Shown here one piece after another: positions 51,627 through 59,879 of a stretch of DNA of 64,000 nt. The position numbers were made by a program, and so were the translations under genes. The DNA lies in contig CALJJZ010000017.1 in NCBI GenBank assembly GCA_937973635.1, positions 1 through 64,000 of the forward strand. Direction: 5' to 3'. Below the pieces are notes generated by a model. The model did not search any database, was not told where the DNA came from, and worked only from the letters and a program-made list of their open reading frames with translations. Position 1 is the stretch's first letter. The number at the start of each line of letters is the position of its first letter. The DNA comes from an uncultured Bacillota bacterium. Its GTDB lineage: Bacteria; Bacillota; Dethiobacteria; DTU022; UBA8154.

Positions 51627-52742
51627 TTGGTAAAGAAAAAGTTGGGGCAAAAATTTTTGCTTGTAGGATTGGTTTTGTTAATGGTAGCGGTACTGGCAGG
51701 CTGCGCGAGCAAACCGGCACCGCCTGCTGCTCCCGCCCCCGGTGAAGCTCCCGCCCCTGCTCCCGCCCCCGGACCGAAAGTGGAACTTAAATTCAGCACC
51801 TGGCACGTTCCGGCTAGCGCCGAGTGTACCACTGTCTGGGAGCCTATGCTGAAGGAGCTGGAAAAAAGGAGCAACGGCCGCATTACCACCACGCCTTATT
51901 TTGGCGGCGCCCTTGGAGCGGGGCCGGACCATTTCGACATCGTGGCCGACGGCCTCTCAGATATGGGGTACTTCACGGCGACCTGGACGCCCGGGCGCTT
52001 CCCCTTGAGTGATGTCCTCTCCATGCCTGTTTTTGTCGGCGGTAAAGAGGTGGCTGTGGACGTAGGCAATGCCATGTACGAAAAGATCTTGCACCAGGAA
52101 TTCCAAGAGGTAAAGCTCCTCAGCCTCAACGGCTGCATCCAGGCCTATTTTTGGACCACGAAGCCGGTGCGCACCCTCGAGGATGTTAAAGGCCTGCGCA
52201 TGAGGTCGCCGGGCGGCTTGCAGACCTATATGATCCAGGCCCTGGGTGCAGAGCCTGTCTTTATGCCCCTCGGTGATGTCTACCTCTCCATGGAAACAGG
52301 CGTGATCGACGGCATCGTTACCTGCCCGCAGCTTTTCTATGCCTTCAAGCTGTACGAAGTGGCGGACCACGCGGTGGTAGCTTCTTTTGGCTGTGTGACA
52401 GAAGGGGTAGCCATGAACTTGGATACTTGGAACAAGCTGCCCGACGACCTGAAAACAATCGTGGAAGAAGTAGTTTCCAACCCCTTCCGTTTAACGGGCG
52501 GCCTCAATGTGGACGCCATTAACGGCATTATGCAAAAGCTTGCTGATGCGGGCGTTAATTTCTACGAGCTGCCTGCGGCAGAAGCGGAGCGCTGGAACAA
52601 TATCTTTGCCCAAGAAGTAGTGATTAAATGGGTGGAGCAGATGGAAGCCAAGGGCCTGCCCGGCAAGGAGACCCTGCTTATGTATAAAGCGGAGCTGGAT
52701 AAGCATGGTGTCCCCTTCCCCGCGTTCCCCAAAGGATGGTAA
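51627..52742 (+). CDS. TRAP transporter substrate-binding protein DctP-type
   Basis: 371-residue extracytoplasmic receptor. Signal peptide with lipobox LAGCASKP, then an Ala/Pro linker (PAPPAAPAPGEAPAPAPAPG) and a DctP domain beginning VELKFSTWHVPASAE. The family segment TLEDVKGLRMRSPGGLQTYM carries the conserved Arg that binds a substrate carboxylate. Start is TTG 51627 after GAGGAGGG. It sits in the nicotinate operon with DctQ and DctM genes, so nicotinate, a carboxylic acid, is the most likely cargo (inference). Confidence 0.9.
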   Translation: MVKKKLGQKFLLVGLVLLMVAVLAGCASKPAPPAAPAPGEAPAPAPAPGPKVELKFSTWHVPASAECTTVWEPMLKELEKRSNGRITTTPYFGGALGAGPDHFDIVADGLSDMGYFTATWTPGRFPLSDVLSMPVFVGGKEVAVDVGNAMYEKILHQEFQEVKLLSLNGCIQAYFWTTKPVRTLEDVKGLRMRSPGGLQTYMIQALGAEPVFMPLGDVYLSMETGVIDGIVTCPQLFYAFKLYEVADHAVVASFGCVTEGVAMNLDTWNKLPDDLKTIVEEVVSNPFRLTGGLNVDAINGIMQKLADAGVNFYELPAAEAERWNNIFAQEVVIKWVEQMEAKGLPGKETLLMYKAELDKHGVPFPAFPKGW

Positions 52743-52792
52743 AAGCTTTTACGGCTGCTGCTTAACCGATCATACTGAAAGGAAAAACGCCC

Positions 52793-53311
52793 ATGCAACT
52801 GTTTGCTAGCACCAAAAAAGTGATTCAGCGTTTGACCTTTTATGTCTGCGCGGCAAGCATGTTTATGCTGGTCCCCATGATGTTTCTTACTACCATCGAT
52901 GTGATTGGCCGGGCATTTTTTGCCCGGCCTGTCCCGGGGGCCGTGGAGTTATCCGAGTACATGCTTGCCGTGGTCATACTGCTGGGCCTGGCGTATACGC
53001 AGCAGGTAAAAGGGCACCCGCGGGTTACCCTCATTGTCTCCCGCCTGCCCTGGCGCCTGCAGGCGCTCCTGGAGATAATCATGAACCTCCTGGGCATGTT
53101 TATTATTTTCATCGTCATCTGGCAGGGCTATCTCCTGGCTACAGGGCGCATGTCCACCGTTGTCTCCGATGTGCTGAGGATTCCCCAGCTTCCTTTCCGG
53201 CTCCTGGTATCTGTGGGAGGCGCGCTCCTTTTCCTGGAGCTGCTGGTGGACCTGGCTACGGCTGCAGGCAACCTGTTTAAAGGGCCACAGGGGGGAAAAG
53301 TGAAGATGTAA
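52793..53311 (+). CDS. TRAP transporter small permease DctQ-type
   Basis: 172-residue membrane protein with four helices and the DctQ signature DVIGRAFFARPVPGAVELSE near residue 40, followed by the conserved helix LAVVILLGLAYTQQVKGHPR. It forms the permease with the DctM protein. GAAAGGAAAAAC precedes ATG 52793, 50 bases after the receptor gene. Confidence 0.9.
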   Translation: MQLFASTKKVIQRLTFYVCAASMFMLVPMMFLTTIDVIGRAFFARPVPGAVELSEYMLAVVILLGLAYTQQVKGHPRVTLIVSRLPWRLQALLEIIMNLLGMFIIFIVIWQGYLLATGRMSTVVSDVLRIPQLPFRLLVSVGGALLFLELLVDLATAAGNLFKGPQGGKVKM

Positions 53312-53408
53312 ACCAGAGCAGCGGCAGGGCTCTGTCCTTGCCGCCGCGCCGGGTTTTTGCGTTAAGGAATTTTTTTAATGCCTGGTATGAAGGTAGGGAG
53401 GAGTAGAC

Positions 53409-54716
53409 GTGGATCCCATCATTGTCGGTATAATCGGAACGCTTTTTGCCTTTCTCCTGTTGTTTCTGAGTATGCCCATTGCCCTGGCCTTAATGCTCAC
53501 AGGTTTCCTGGGGATCTGGCACCTGGCTTCCCTCAATGCGGCCTATCCTGTGGCTGCCAGGGTTATCTATGCCGTTTCCAGCCAGTATGCCTATATGGTC
53601 ATCCCCCTTTTCCTGCTGATGGGGGCTTTTGCCAGCAGCAGCGGCCTGATTGAAAACCTTTACCGCTCCTTTGATAAATGGCTGCGCCGCTTTCCCGGGG
53701 GGCTGGGTGCGGCAACCATTGCCGCCTGTGCCGGTTTTGCCGCCGTCTCTGGTTCGGCTGTGGCTACGGCAGCGGCCATGGGGACGATAGCGTATCCGGA
53801 GATGAAGAAATTCAATTACTCGCCAAGGCTGGCCACAGGCACCATCGCCGCCGGGGGCACCCTCGGCTTCCTCATTCCCCCCAGTATTGGTTTTGTCGTT
53901 TACGGTATGCTCGTGGAGCAGTCCATCGGCAAGCTGCTGGTTGCCGGGATCTTTCCCGGCCTGGCTCTGGCGGCGACCTTTATTGCCATTATTGTCATCC
54001 AGGTAAAGTTAAATCCAAGTCTGGCCCCCGCCAGTCCGGGCTCTGTCAGCTGGAAAGAAAAAATCCTTGCTCTTAACGGGGTTTGGGAGATACTGCTGGT
54101 CTTCCTCATTGTCATGGGAGGTATCTACCTGGGCTGGTTCAGCCCTACGGAAGCCGGAGCCACTGGTGCTACGCTCCTTTTCTTCGTTGCCCTCTTCAAG
54201 CGGAAGCTCAATTTTCAAAACCTTTTTAAGGGTATGCAAGAAGCGGTCCGTGTTTCCGTAATGGTGCTTTTTCTGGTAGCGGGGGCCTCGGTCTTCAGTT
54301 ATTTCCTGGCCCTCTCCACCATACCGGCCCAGCTGGCCAACTGGGTCGTGGGTCTGGACGTCTCGCCCTATGTTGTACTTACCATTATCTTGCTTATTTA
54401 TTTCTTCCTGGGTTGCTTTATCGATGCCGTCTCCATGATGGTCCTGACTCTGCCGGTAATCTTTCCCCTTATTCTCAGGCTGGGTTTTGACCCCATTTTG
54501 TTTGGTGTTTTGTGCGTGCTGATGATGCAGGTGGGCCTTATTACGCCGCCCATGGGCCTTAACCTCTATACCATTGCCGGTTCGGCCAAGGACGTGAAGC
54601 TGGAAGATATCTTTGCCGGAGCCATACCTTTTGTCATCCCCATTCTGGTTATCGTTGTGCTCATTATCATCTTTCCAGAGATCGCCCTCTACCTGCCTGA
54701 AAGGATGTTTAAATAG
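53409..54716 (+). CDS. TRAP transporter large permease DctM-type
   Basis: 435-residue membrane protein with about 12 helices. Family motifs are GFAAVSGSAVATAAAMGTIA near residue 118, TIAAGGTLGFLIPPSIGFVV near residue 144 and QVGLITPPMGLNLYTIAGSA near the C-terminus. GTG 53409 has GGGAGGAG upstream. Its stop is immediately followed by the ndhF start, tying the transporter to the dehydrogenase genes. Confidence 0.92.
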   Translation: MDPIIVGIIGTLFAFLLLFLSMPIALALMLTGFLGIWHLASLNAAYPVAARVIYAVSSQYAYMVIPLFLLMGAFASSSGLIENLYRSFDKWLRRFPGGLGAATIAACAGFAAVSGSAVATAAAMGTIAYPEMKKFNYSPRLATGTIAAGGTLGFLIPPSIGFVVYGMLVEQSIGKLLVAGIFPGLALAATFIAIIVIQVKLNPSLAPASPGSVSWKEKILALNGVWEILLVFLIVMGGIYLGWFSPTEAGATGATLLFFVALFKRKLNFQNLFKGMQEAVRVSVMVLFLVAGASVFSYFLALSTIPAQLANWVVGLDVSPYVVLTIILLIYFFLGCFIDAVSMMVLTLPVIFPLILRLGFDPILFGVLCVLMMQVGLITPPMGLNLYTIAGSAKDVKLEDIFAGAIPFVIPILVIVVLIIIFPEIALYLPERMFK

Positions 54717-55601
54717 ATGTACAGGGCCTACTACAGACCGAAAAGTGTGGCGGAAGCCCTGGCGTTGCTGCAGGAAGGGGGAGGACGAGCCAGGGTCCTG
54801 GCCGGGGGCACCGACCTGATGCTGCAGTTAAAAAAAGGGGAGCTCTCCTGCGATGCAGTTGTGGATATCAGCGGGGTTAAAGACTTGCGTTATATCAGGG
54901 AGGAAGGGGGACGGCTTTATATTGGGGCCCTCAGTACCCATACAGATCTGGCTGAGTCTGCTCTTTTGGAAAAAGAAGCTCCCCTGCTGGCCGCGGCGGC
55001 CAGAAGCGTGGGTTCCCTGCAGATCCGCAATGTGGGAACAGTGGGGGGTAATGTGGTAAACGCCCAGCCGGCGGCTGATACGGCCGTCCCCCTTATGGCC
55101 CTCAAGGCCGTGGCCACAATTGTCTCTCCCGCCGGGGTAAGGCAGGTTTTTCTGGATGACCTCTACCGTCCGGAGGGAGGGGTAAAGCTCGATCCCACTT
55201 GTGAGCTATTAACGGAGTTTTCCTTTGTTTCACCCCGGGCGGCAGGAGCGGGCGCCGCTTTTGGCCGGGTGGCCCGGCGCAGGGCCCTGGCCCTGCCTGT
55301 TTTCAATACAGCCGTGCTGCTTGTGCCCGGCGCAGGCCGTGCCTTCCTGACAGAAGCCCGCATTGTCATGGGTCCGGTGGCCCGTTTGCCTTTGCGGGCC
55401 AGGCAGGGGGAGAGGGTATTGCTGGAGCAGGGGGCCGGCGAGGAGATTTTTCTGCAGGCGGCGGCAGCCGCCTCTTTGGAAGCTGCACCCCGGGACAGCG
55501 TTTTCCGCGGTAGTGCCCGCTACCGTAAAAAACTGGCCCGGGTAATAGTTTACCGCACCCTGCTGCAGGCCTGGGAAAACGCTTGTTCCCGCGTGGATTA
55601 A
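54717..55601 (+). CDS. ndhF: Nicotinate dehydrogenase FAD subunit
   Basis: 294 residues of the CoxM/XdhB FAD-binding family. FAD-contact motifs are VLAGGTDLMLQLKKGEL near residue 27 and SLQIRNVGTVGGNVVNAQPA near residue 100; the C-terminal CO-dehydrogenase-flavoprotein domain follows. It passes electrons from the FeS subunit to NAD(P). ATG 54717 directly follows the DctM stop codon. The NdhF and NdhS genes are separated from ndhLM by the transporter genes and from each other by an unknown gene. Confidence 0.92.
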   Translation: MYRAYYRPKSVAEALALLQEGGGRARVLAGGTDLMLQLKKGELSCDAVVDISGVKDLRYIREEGGRLYIGALSTHTDLAESALLEKEAPLLAAAARSVGSLQIRNVGTVGGNVVNAQPAADTAVPLMALKAVATIVSPAGVRQVFLDDLYRPEGGVKLDPTCELLTEFSFVSPRAAGAGAAFGRVARRRALALPVFNTAVLLVPGAGRAFLTEARIVMGPVARLPLRARQGERVLLEQGAGEEIFLQAAAAASLEAAPRDSVFRGSARYRKKLARVIVYRTLLQAWENACSRVD

Positions 55602-55693
55602 ACTTGAGTCCCCCGGGGCCGGGAGCCATTTCCCCATTCCGGCGGCGGATGCTGGAACTGCCATAAACTTTTTAAGAAAAAGGTGAAAATATT

Positions 55694-56368
55694 TTGGAGG
55701 GTAAACTAAAGAGCGTTACAGGCAGGCAGGCCCTGCCGAAGAGGGCCTGCCGCCCGTTCCTGGCCCTGGTGTTATGCTTGTTATGCGTGGCGGTCTCCCT
55801 GGCGCTGCTGCAGCCTGCAGCCCTGGCCTGCAGCGGTTGTGCCTTTAACTATCCCTGGCTGCACAGCTTCCCTACCGACGAGGAGCTGGCCCAGGCTACG
55901 GCGGAATTTTTCCGGGAATATGCCACCAGGCAGGCAGGAAGCGGCGCAGCGTTTGGCTGGACCGATTACTGGCATCTCAGGCTGGAAAGGCCGGGGGTCG
56001 AAGAACAGTATAAGATCGTCGAAGTGATCCTCTGTTTTAAAGAGGAACCGGCCGCCGGCAGCGCTACAGGGAGCGCAAGCTACCATTTTACTACCCTGGC
56101 TTTTGACCGAGAGAAGGGCTATTTTTTCTGGCCCCACAGTATGGGCTCCTTCGACGACAGGGGAAAATTGGAAGCCTATCTGGATGAGTATGTGATCAAC
56201 AGGCTTGCGGCTACAGAGGTGAGGGAAGCCGGCAAACCGGCCGCTGCAGCGCCGCCGCGGCAGACCCCGGGGAACGAGCTGCTCCTCGTGCTTCTGGCTG
56301 TTGTCCTGGGGGTCCTGTTGCTGACTTCCAGGGCGAGGCATAAAGCCGGCCAGGGTCAGGGCAGATAA
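55694..56368 (+). CDS. Secreted membrane-anchored protein of unknown function
   Basis: 224 residues, not recognised. A basic start and hydrophobic segment (about residues 24-44) end at LACSGCAFN, which could be a signal cleavage site or the start of a CxxC pair. The middle region is soluble (TDYWHLRLERPGVEEQYKIV, FDREKGYFFWPHSMGSFDDR). A linker rich in Ala and Pro leads to a C-terminal membrane helix (LLLVLLAVVLGVLLL) and basic tail. TTG 55694 has AAAGGTG upstream. It stands between ndhF and ndhS in the same direction, so it is presumably expressed with the dehydrogenase. Nothing in the sequence assigns a function. Confidence 0.7.
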   Translation: MEGKLKSVTGRQALPKRACRPFLALVLCLLCVAVSLALLQPAALACSGCAFNYPWLHSFPTDEELAQATAEFFREYATRQAGSGAAFGWTDYWHLRLERPGVEEQYKIVEVILCFKEEPAAGSATGSASYHFTTLAFDREKGYFFWPHSMGSFDDRGKLEAYLDEYVINRLAATEVREAGKPAAAAPPRQTPGNELLLVLLAVVLGVLLLTSRARHKAGQGQGR

Positions 56369-56397
56369 CGGCGATTTTGAGGAGGGGTGCCTCAGTG

Positions 56398-56871
56398 ATG
56401 AAGAAACAGCTGACTTTTGTGTTAAACGGCAAAAAAATCTCTGTAGAGGCGGAAGCCGACACCCTTTTGCTCGACTTGCTGCGGGAAACCCTGGGCCTCA
56501 CAGGGACCAAACGCGGCTGTGGCGAAGGTGAATGCGGGGCCTGCACGGTACTCGTCAATGGAGAGACCGTCAATTCCTGCATTTATCCTGCCTGGAAAGC
56601 GGAGCACAGCGAGCTGCTTACGGTAGAAGGGCTGGGTGACAGGGAAAACCCCCATCCCCTGCAGGAAGCTTTCCTGGAGCAGGGGGCGGTGCAGTGCGGC
56701 TTCTGCACGCCGGGCATGCTTGTCTCCGCCTACGGGCTGCTGCAAAAGACGCCGACTCCCGGCACGGAGGAGATTAAGAGCGCCCTGGCGGGCAATCTCT
56801 GCCGCTGCACCGGGTATAAAAAGATTATCGCAGCTGTCAAGGCGGCCTCCTTAAAGATCTCCCAGCCCTAG
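56398..56871 (+). CDS. ndhS: Nicotinate dehydrogenase small [2Fe-2S] subunit
   Basis: 157 residues of the CoxS/XdhC-type two-cluster FeS family. The plant-type ferredoxin site is KRGCGEGECGACTVLVNGE with a fourth Cys in VNSCIYP; the second, all-helical cluster uses CGFCTPGM and CRCTGYKK. It carries electrons from the molybdenum site to FAD. ATG 56398 is ten bases after GAGGAGGGG; TTG 56377 is an unlikely earlier start. It is the last gene of the nicotinate operon, convergent with the cysteine desulfurase gene. Confidence 0.93.
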   Translation: MKKQLTFVLNGKKISVEAEADTLLLDLLRETLGLTGTKRGCGEGECGACTVLVNGETVNSCIYPAWKAEHSELLTVEGLGDRENPHPLQEAFLEQGAVQCGFCTPGMLVSAYGLLQKTPTPGTEEIKSALAGNLCRCTGYKKIIAAVKAASLKISQP

Positions 56872-56890
56872 ACCTAAAACCAAGGGAGCT

Positions 56891-58057
56891 TCAGGACAGC
56901 TCCTGGACGACCCTGATTAATTTTGCCGCGGCATAATCGATCTGTTCCAGGGTATTTTGTAGGGACAAACTGATGCGGATAGCCCCCTCCAGATGGGGCT
57001 GGTCTAGCTTGAGGGCCTGCAGCACGTGGCTGGGTCCTTTTTTATGGGCATGGCAGGCAGAAGCAGTGGAGATGTAAACATGAGCTTCTTCCAGGGCGTG
57101 AAGGATTAGTTCCCCCTTCAGGCCGGGGAAAGAGAGATTGAGGATATGGGGCGCCGCTTCTTTGCCGTTGCGCGGGCCGTTTACCTTTACCTGAGGATGG
57201 GCCTGCTCCACGGCGGCAAGGAACCTTGCTTTAAGGAAGCTCAGCCTTTCTGTTTTCTGCTGCTGCTCCTCATGGCAGAGGCGGGCCGCCAGGGCCATTC
57301 CGGCAACTCCCGGCGTATTCTCTGTCCCGGCGCGCAGGCCCCTTTCCTGCCCGCCGCCTCTGGACAGGGGCTCAAGCTTGATCCCCCGGCGCAGGTAAAG
57401 GGCGCCTACGCCCCGGGGCCCGTGGAACTTATGGGCGCTGAGGCTAAGGGCATCGACACCCGCTTCGCCCGGCAAAAGGGGTATTTTGCCGAAGGATTGC
57501 ACGGCGTCAACATGGAAAATGAGGCGGGGGTTACGGGATTTCAGGGCCCTGGAGAGGCGGTGGATGGGCTGTAGGGAACCGATCTCGTTGTTAATATGCA
57601 TAATACTGGCCAGGATTGTTTCCGGGGTAACGGCCTCCGCCGCGGTTTCAGGGTCGATGAGGCCCCTCTCGTCGGGCGGCAGGTAGGTGACGTGGAAACC
57701 CTCGTTTTCCAGCTGCTGGAATGGTTCCAGGACGGAAGGATGTTCAATTAAAGAGGTAATAAGGTGGTTGCCGCGCCGCCGGTGGCGCCGGGCTAGGCCC
57801 AGCACCGCCAGGTTGTTTGCTTCCGTACCGCCCGAGGTAAAGATAATCTCCTCACTGGAGACGCAGAGCAGCCCGGCAAGGGTCTGCCGTGCCCCTTCCA
57901 TGATCCTGTGCGCCCCGCTGCCGCGCCGGTGTAAAGAAGAAGGATTACCGTATTCTTCCTGCATGACCTTCTCCATGAGGCGGAGAACCTCGGGAAAAAC
58001 GGGGGAGGTGGCGCTGTTATCCAGGTAAACTTCCGTAATTTGGGGGAGACGCGTCAT
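56891..58057 (-). CDS. Cysteine desulfurase (NifS/IscS family)
   Basis: PLP enzyme of 388 residues that takes sulfur (or selenium) from cysteine for FeS clusters and tRNA thiolation. The PLP Lys is in LSLSAHKFHGPRGVGALYL near residue 203 and the catalytic Cys in STASACHAHKKGPSH near residue 333. ATG 58057 is seven bases from GGAGG; TTG 58060 is too close. It is upstream of and co-oriented with thiI, a common pairing in which the desulfurase supplies sulfur for 4-thiouridine. Confidence 0.92.
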   Translation of the reverse strand: MTRLPQITEVYLDNSATSPVFPEVLRLMEKVMQEEYGNPSSLHRRGSGAHRIMEGARQTLAGLLCVSSEEIIFTSGGTEANNLAVLGLARRHRRRGNHLITSLIEHPSVLEPFQQLENEGFHVTYLPPDERGLIDPETAAEAVTPETILASIMHINNEIGSLQPIHRLSRALKSRNPRLIFHVDAVQSFGKIPLLPGEAGVDALSLSAHKFHGPRGVGALYLRRGIKLEPLSRGGGQERGLRAGTENTPGVAGMALAARLCHEEQQQKTERLSFLKARFLAAVEQAHPQVKVNGPRNGKEAAPHILNLSFPGLKGELILHALEEAHVYISTASACHAHKKGPSHVLQALKLDQPHLEGAIRISLSLQNTLEQIDYAAAKLIRVVQELS

Positions 58058-58155
58058 CAATGAACCTCCGTTAACAACCGGTGCCGCTGCAGTCCCATGC
58101 CCTATTCATGCCCTATTGAAGGGGGCGGCCCGGTGGCGGCAGCTCCTGGCCGCCT

Positions 58156-59358
58156 TTAAAAATATGTCTCTTGAGCGCTGCCCATGACCCTTGTTTCTAT
58201 CTTTTCCAGGGCTTCTTCCTGCAATGCAGGGAGGGGGAGTTTTTTTTCCGCTGCCTCCAGGGCGGCTGCATGGGGTCTGGTCACAGGATGGGGCGGCACA
58301 AAGAGGGTACAGCAGTCGTCAAAGGGCCGGATCGATACGGCGTAGGTGCCGATTTTTTGTGCCTGGGCCGTGATTTCGGCCTTGTCGAAGCCGATGAGGG
58401 GGCGCAGAACCGGCAGGCTCACGACGGCATTGGTTACTGTAAGGTTCTCCAGGGTCTGGCTGGCGACCTGGCCCAGGCTCTCGCCTGTGTAGATGACCCC
58501 CAGCCCCCGCTTCCGGGCCAGTTTTTCGGCGATGCGGAACATGGCGCGGCGCATCAGGGTGATCAACATAGCTTCGGGGCAAGAGCGGCGGAGCTTCTGC
58601 TGGATTTCCGCAAACGGTACCAGGTGCAGAATAATCTCTCCTCCGTAAGCGGCTAGGATGCGGCAGAGTTCCAACACTTTGTTCACCGCTCCTTCCCCTG
58701 TAAAAGGGGGGCTATGAAAATGGAGCGCTTCGAGCTGCACGCCCCTTTTCAGGGCAAACCAGCCTGCCACGGGGCTGTCGATGCCGCCTGAAAGCAGGAG
58801 CAGCCCCCGTCCCGTCACTCCTACGGGCAGACCGCCGGGGCCGGGCAGAGAACGGGAAAAAAGGTATGCCTCTTTCTCCCTGATCTCAATATTTATAACC
58901 ACCTGGGGGTGGTGCAGGTCCACCTTTGTTTCCAGACCGTCGGCAAGGAGGGCTTCGCCCACCCTGCGGTTGATCTCCGGCGAGGTAAAGGGGAAACGCT
59001 TGTTGGCCCGGCGCGCCGCCACCTTGAAGGTGAACCCCGGTCCTGTGTACTGCTCCTGCAGCAACAGGTAGGCCTGCTGGCAGATCGCTTCCAGTTCCAG
59101 AGGGGCGGTTTGCACCGGGCTCAGGGAAACAATGCCAAAGACCTTCTGCAGCCTCTGCATGGCGGCATAAGTATGCTGCGGCGGCACCTGAACAAAATAA
59201 CGGCCCCGCTGGAAGGCGACGTTAAAAGGGCCCAAGCCACCCAGGGCTTCCTTAATGTTGTGCCCGAGCTTTTTTTCAAAAAAGGGCCTGTTTTTACCCT
59301 TCAAGGCGATTTCTCCGTAACGGACCATAAGCAAGCTCTGCACCTGCTCACCCCTCAT
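58156..59358 (-). CDS. thiI: tRNA 4-thiouridine synthase ThiI
   Basis: 400 residues: N-terminal ferredoxin-like domain and THUMP domain (about residues 60-165), then a PP-loop pyrophosphatase domain with LLLSGGIDSPVAGWFALKRG near residue 180. No C-terminal rhodanese domain, as usual in Firmicutes. ThiI puts sulfur at U8 of tRNA and can serve thiazole synthesis. GGAG is seven bases before ATG 59358. The gene is transcribed before the desulfurase gene would be expected in a head-to-tail pair: here the desulfurase lies downstream of thiI on the minus strand. Confidence 0.94.
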   Translation of the reverse strand: MRGEQVQSLLMVRYGEIALKGKNRPFFEKKLGHNIKEALGGLGPFNVAFQRGRYFVQVPPQHTYAAMQRLQKVFGIVSLSPVQTAPLELEAICQQAYLLLQEQYTGPGFTFKVAARRANKRFPFTSPEINRRVGEALLADGLETKVDLHHPQVVINIEIREKEAYLFSRSLPGPGGLPVGVTGRGLLLLSGGIDSPVAGWFALKRGVQLEALHFHSPPFTGEGAVNKVLELCRILAAYGGEIILHLVPFAEIQQKLRRSCPEAMLITLMRRAMFRIAEKLARKRGLGVIYTGESLGQVASQTLENLTVTNAVVSLPVLRPLIGFDKAEITAQAQKIGTYAVSIRPFDDCCTLFVPPHPVTRPHAAALEAAEKKLPLPALQEEALEKIETRVMGSAQETYF

Positions 59359-59483
59359 TATTTTACTCCCCAGCGGGTGTACAGCAGAGATGATCGCCAG
59401 GGGACAAGGTTATAAAAAAAGCATCTGCCCAACCTGCGCCACAGGAAAATAGCATGAGCAGTAACGGGGTAAGACGCCTACAC

Positions 59484-59511
59484 AAAAAGCCGGTTTCGTT
59501 TTAACCGGCTT
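59484..59511 (-). terminator. Terminator after the NifU-like gene
   Basis: AAGCCGGTT (59487-59495) and AACCGGCTT (59503-59511) form a nine-base stem; on the minus strand it is followed by a short T run. It lies between the NifU-like gene and thiI. Confidence 0.75.
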
Positions 59512-59539
59512 CTGCAAGCGGAAAAGAAACCAAAAGGGA

Positions 59540-59761
59540 CTAGACCTGGACCACTTCTTTAATTTCCGGGATCTCCTGTTTAAGCAGCCTTTCAATACCA
59601 TTTTTCAGTGTCATGATGGACATGGGACAACTGCCGCAGGCTCCCATGAGCTTGACTTTGACCGTACCATCATCGTCCACAGCGATAAGCGTTACGTCTC
59701 CGCCATCGGCTTGCAGCATGGGACGAATTTTTTCCAGGACTGTTTGCACCTTTTCTTTCAC
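59540..59761 (-). CDS. NifU-like iron-sulfur scaffold protein (Nfu domain)
   Basis: 73 residues making a single Nfu domain: VLEKIRPMLQADGGDVTLI and the cluster-binding Cys pair in MGACGSCPMSIMTLKNGIE. Such proteins carry [4Fe-4S] clusters to target enzymes. GTG 59761 has AAAGGAGG nine bases upstream; a longer frame from 59821 lacks one. The ribosome site lies in a small palindrome, GGAGGTTCCTCC (59764-59775), that could hide it. Confidence 0.88.
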   Translation of the reverse strand: MKEKVQTVLEKIRPMLQADGGDVTLIAVDDDGTVKVKLMGACGSCPMSIMTLKNGIERLLKQEIPEIKEVVQV

Positions 59762-59879
59762 AGGGAGGAACCTCCTTTTTATGGGCCGGGATCCGGCCGC
59801 CAATTTCCCCCATTGTATCACAACAATGCCTTTTTGTCGAATAAACCGGAGCTGTTTTTTTCATGAGCAGCCGTACCCC

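Noticed and set aside
49159-56871. Xanthine dehydrogenase as the identity of the molybdenum hydroxylase
   Set aside because: The molybdenum subunit is split in the NdhL/NdhM manner and the operon contains enamidase and 6-hydroxynicotinate reductase but no purine genes.
58081-58125. Tandem CATGCCCTATT repeats between the desulfurase and thiI genes
   Set aside because: Only two copies are present and no stem or protein site is evident; likely a chance duplication.
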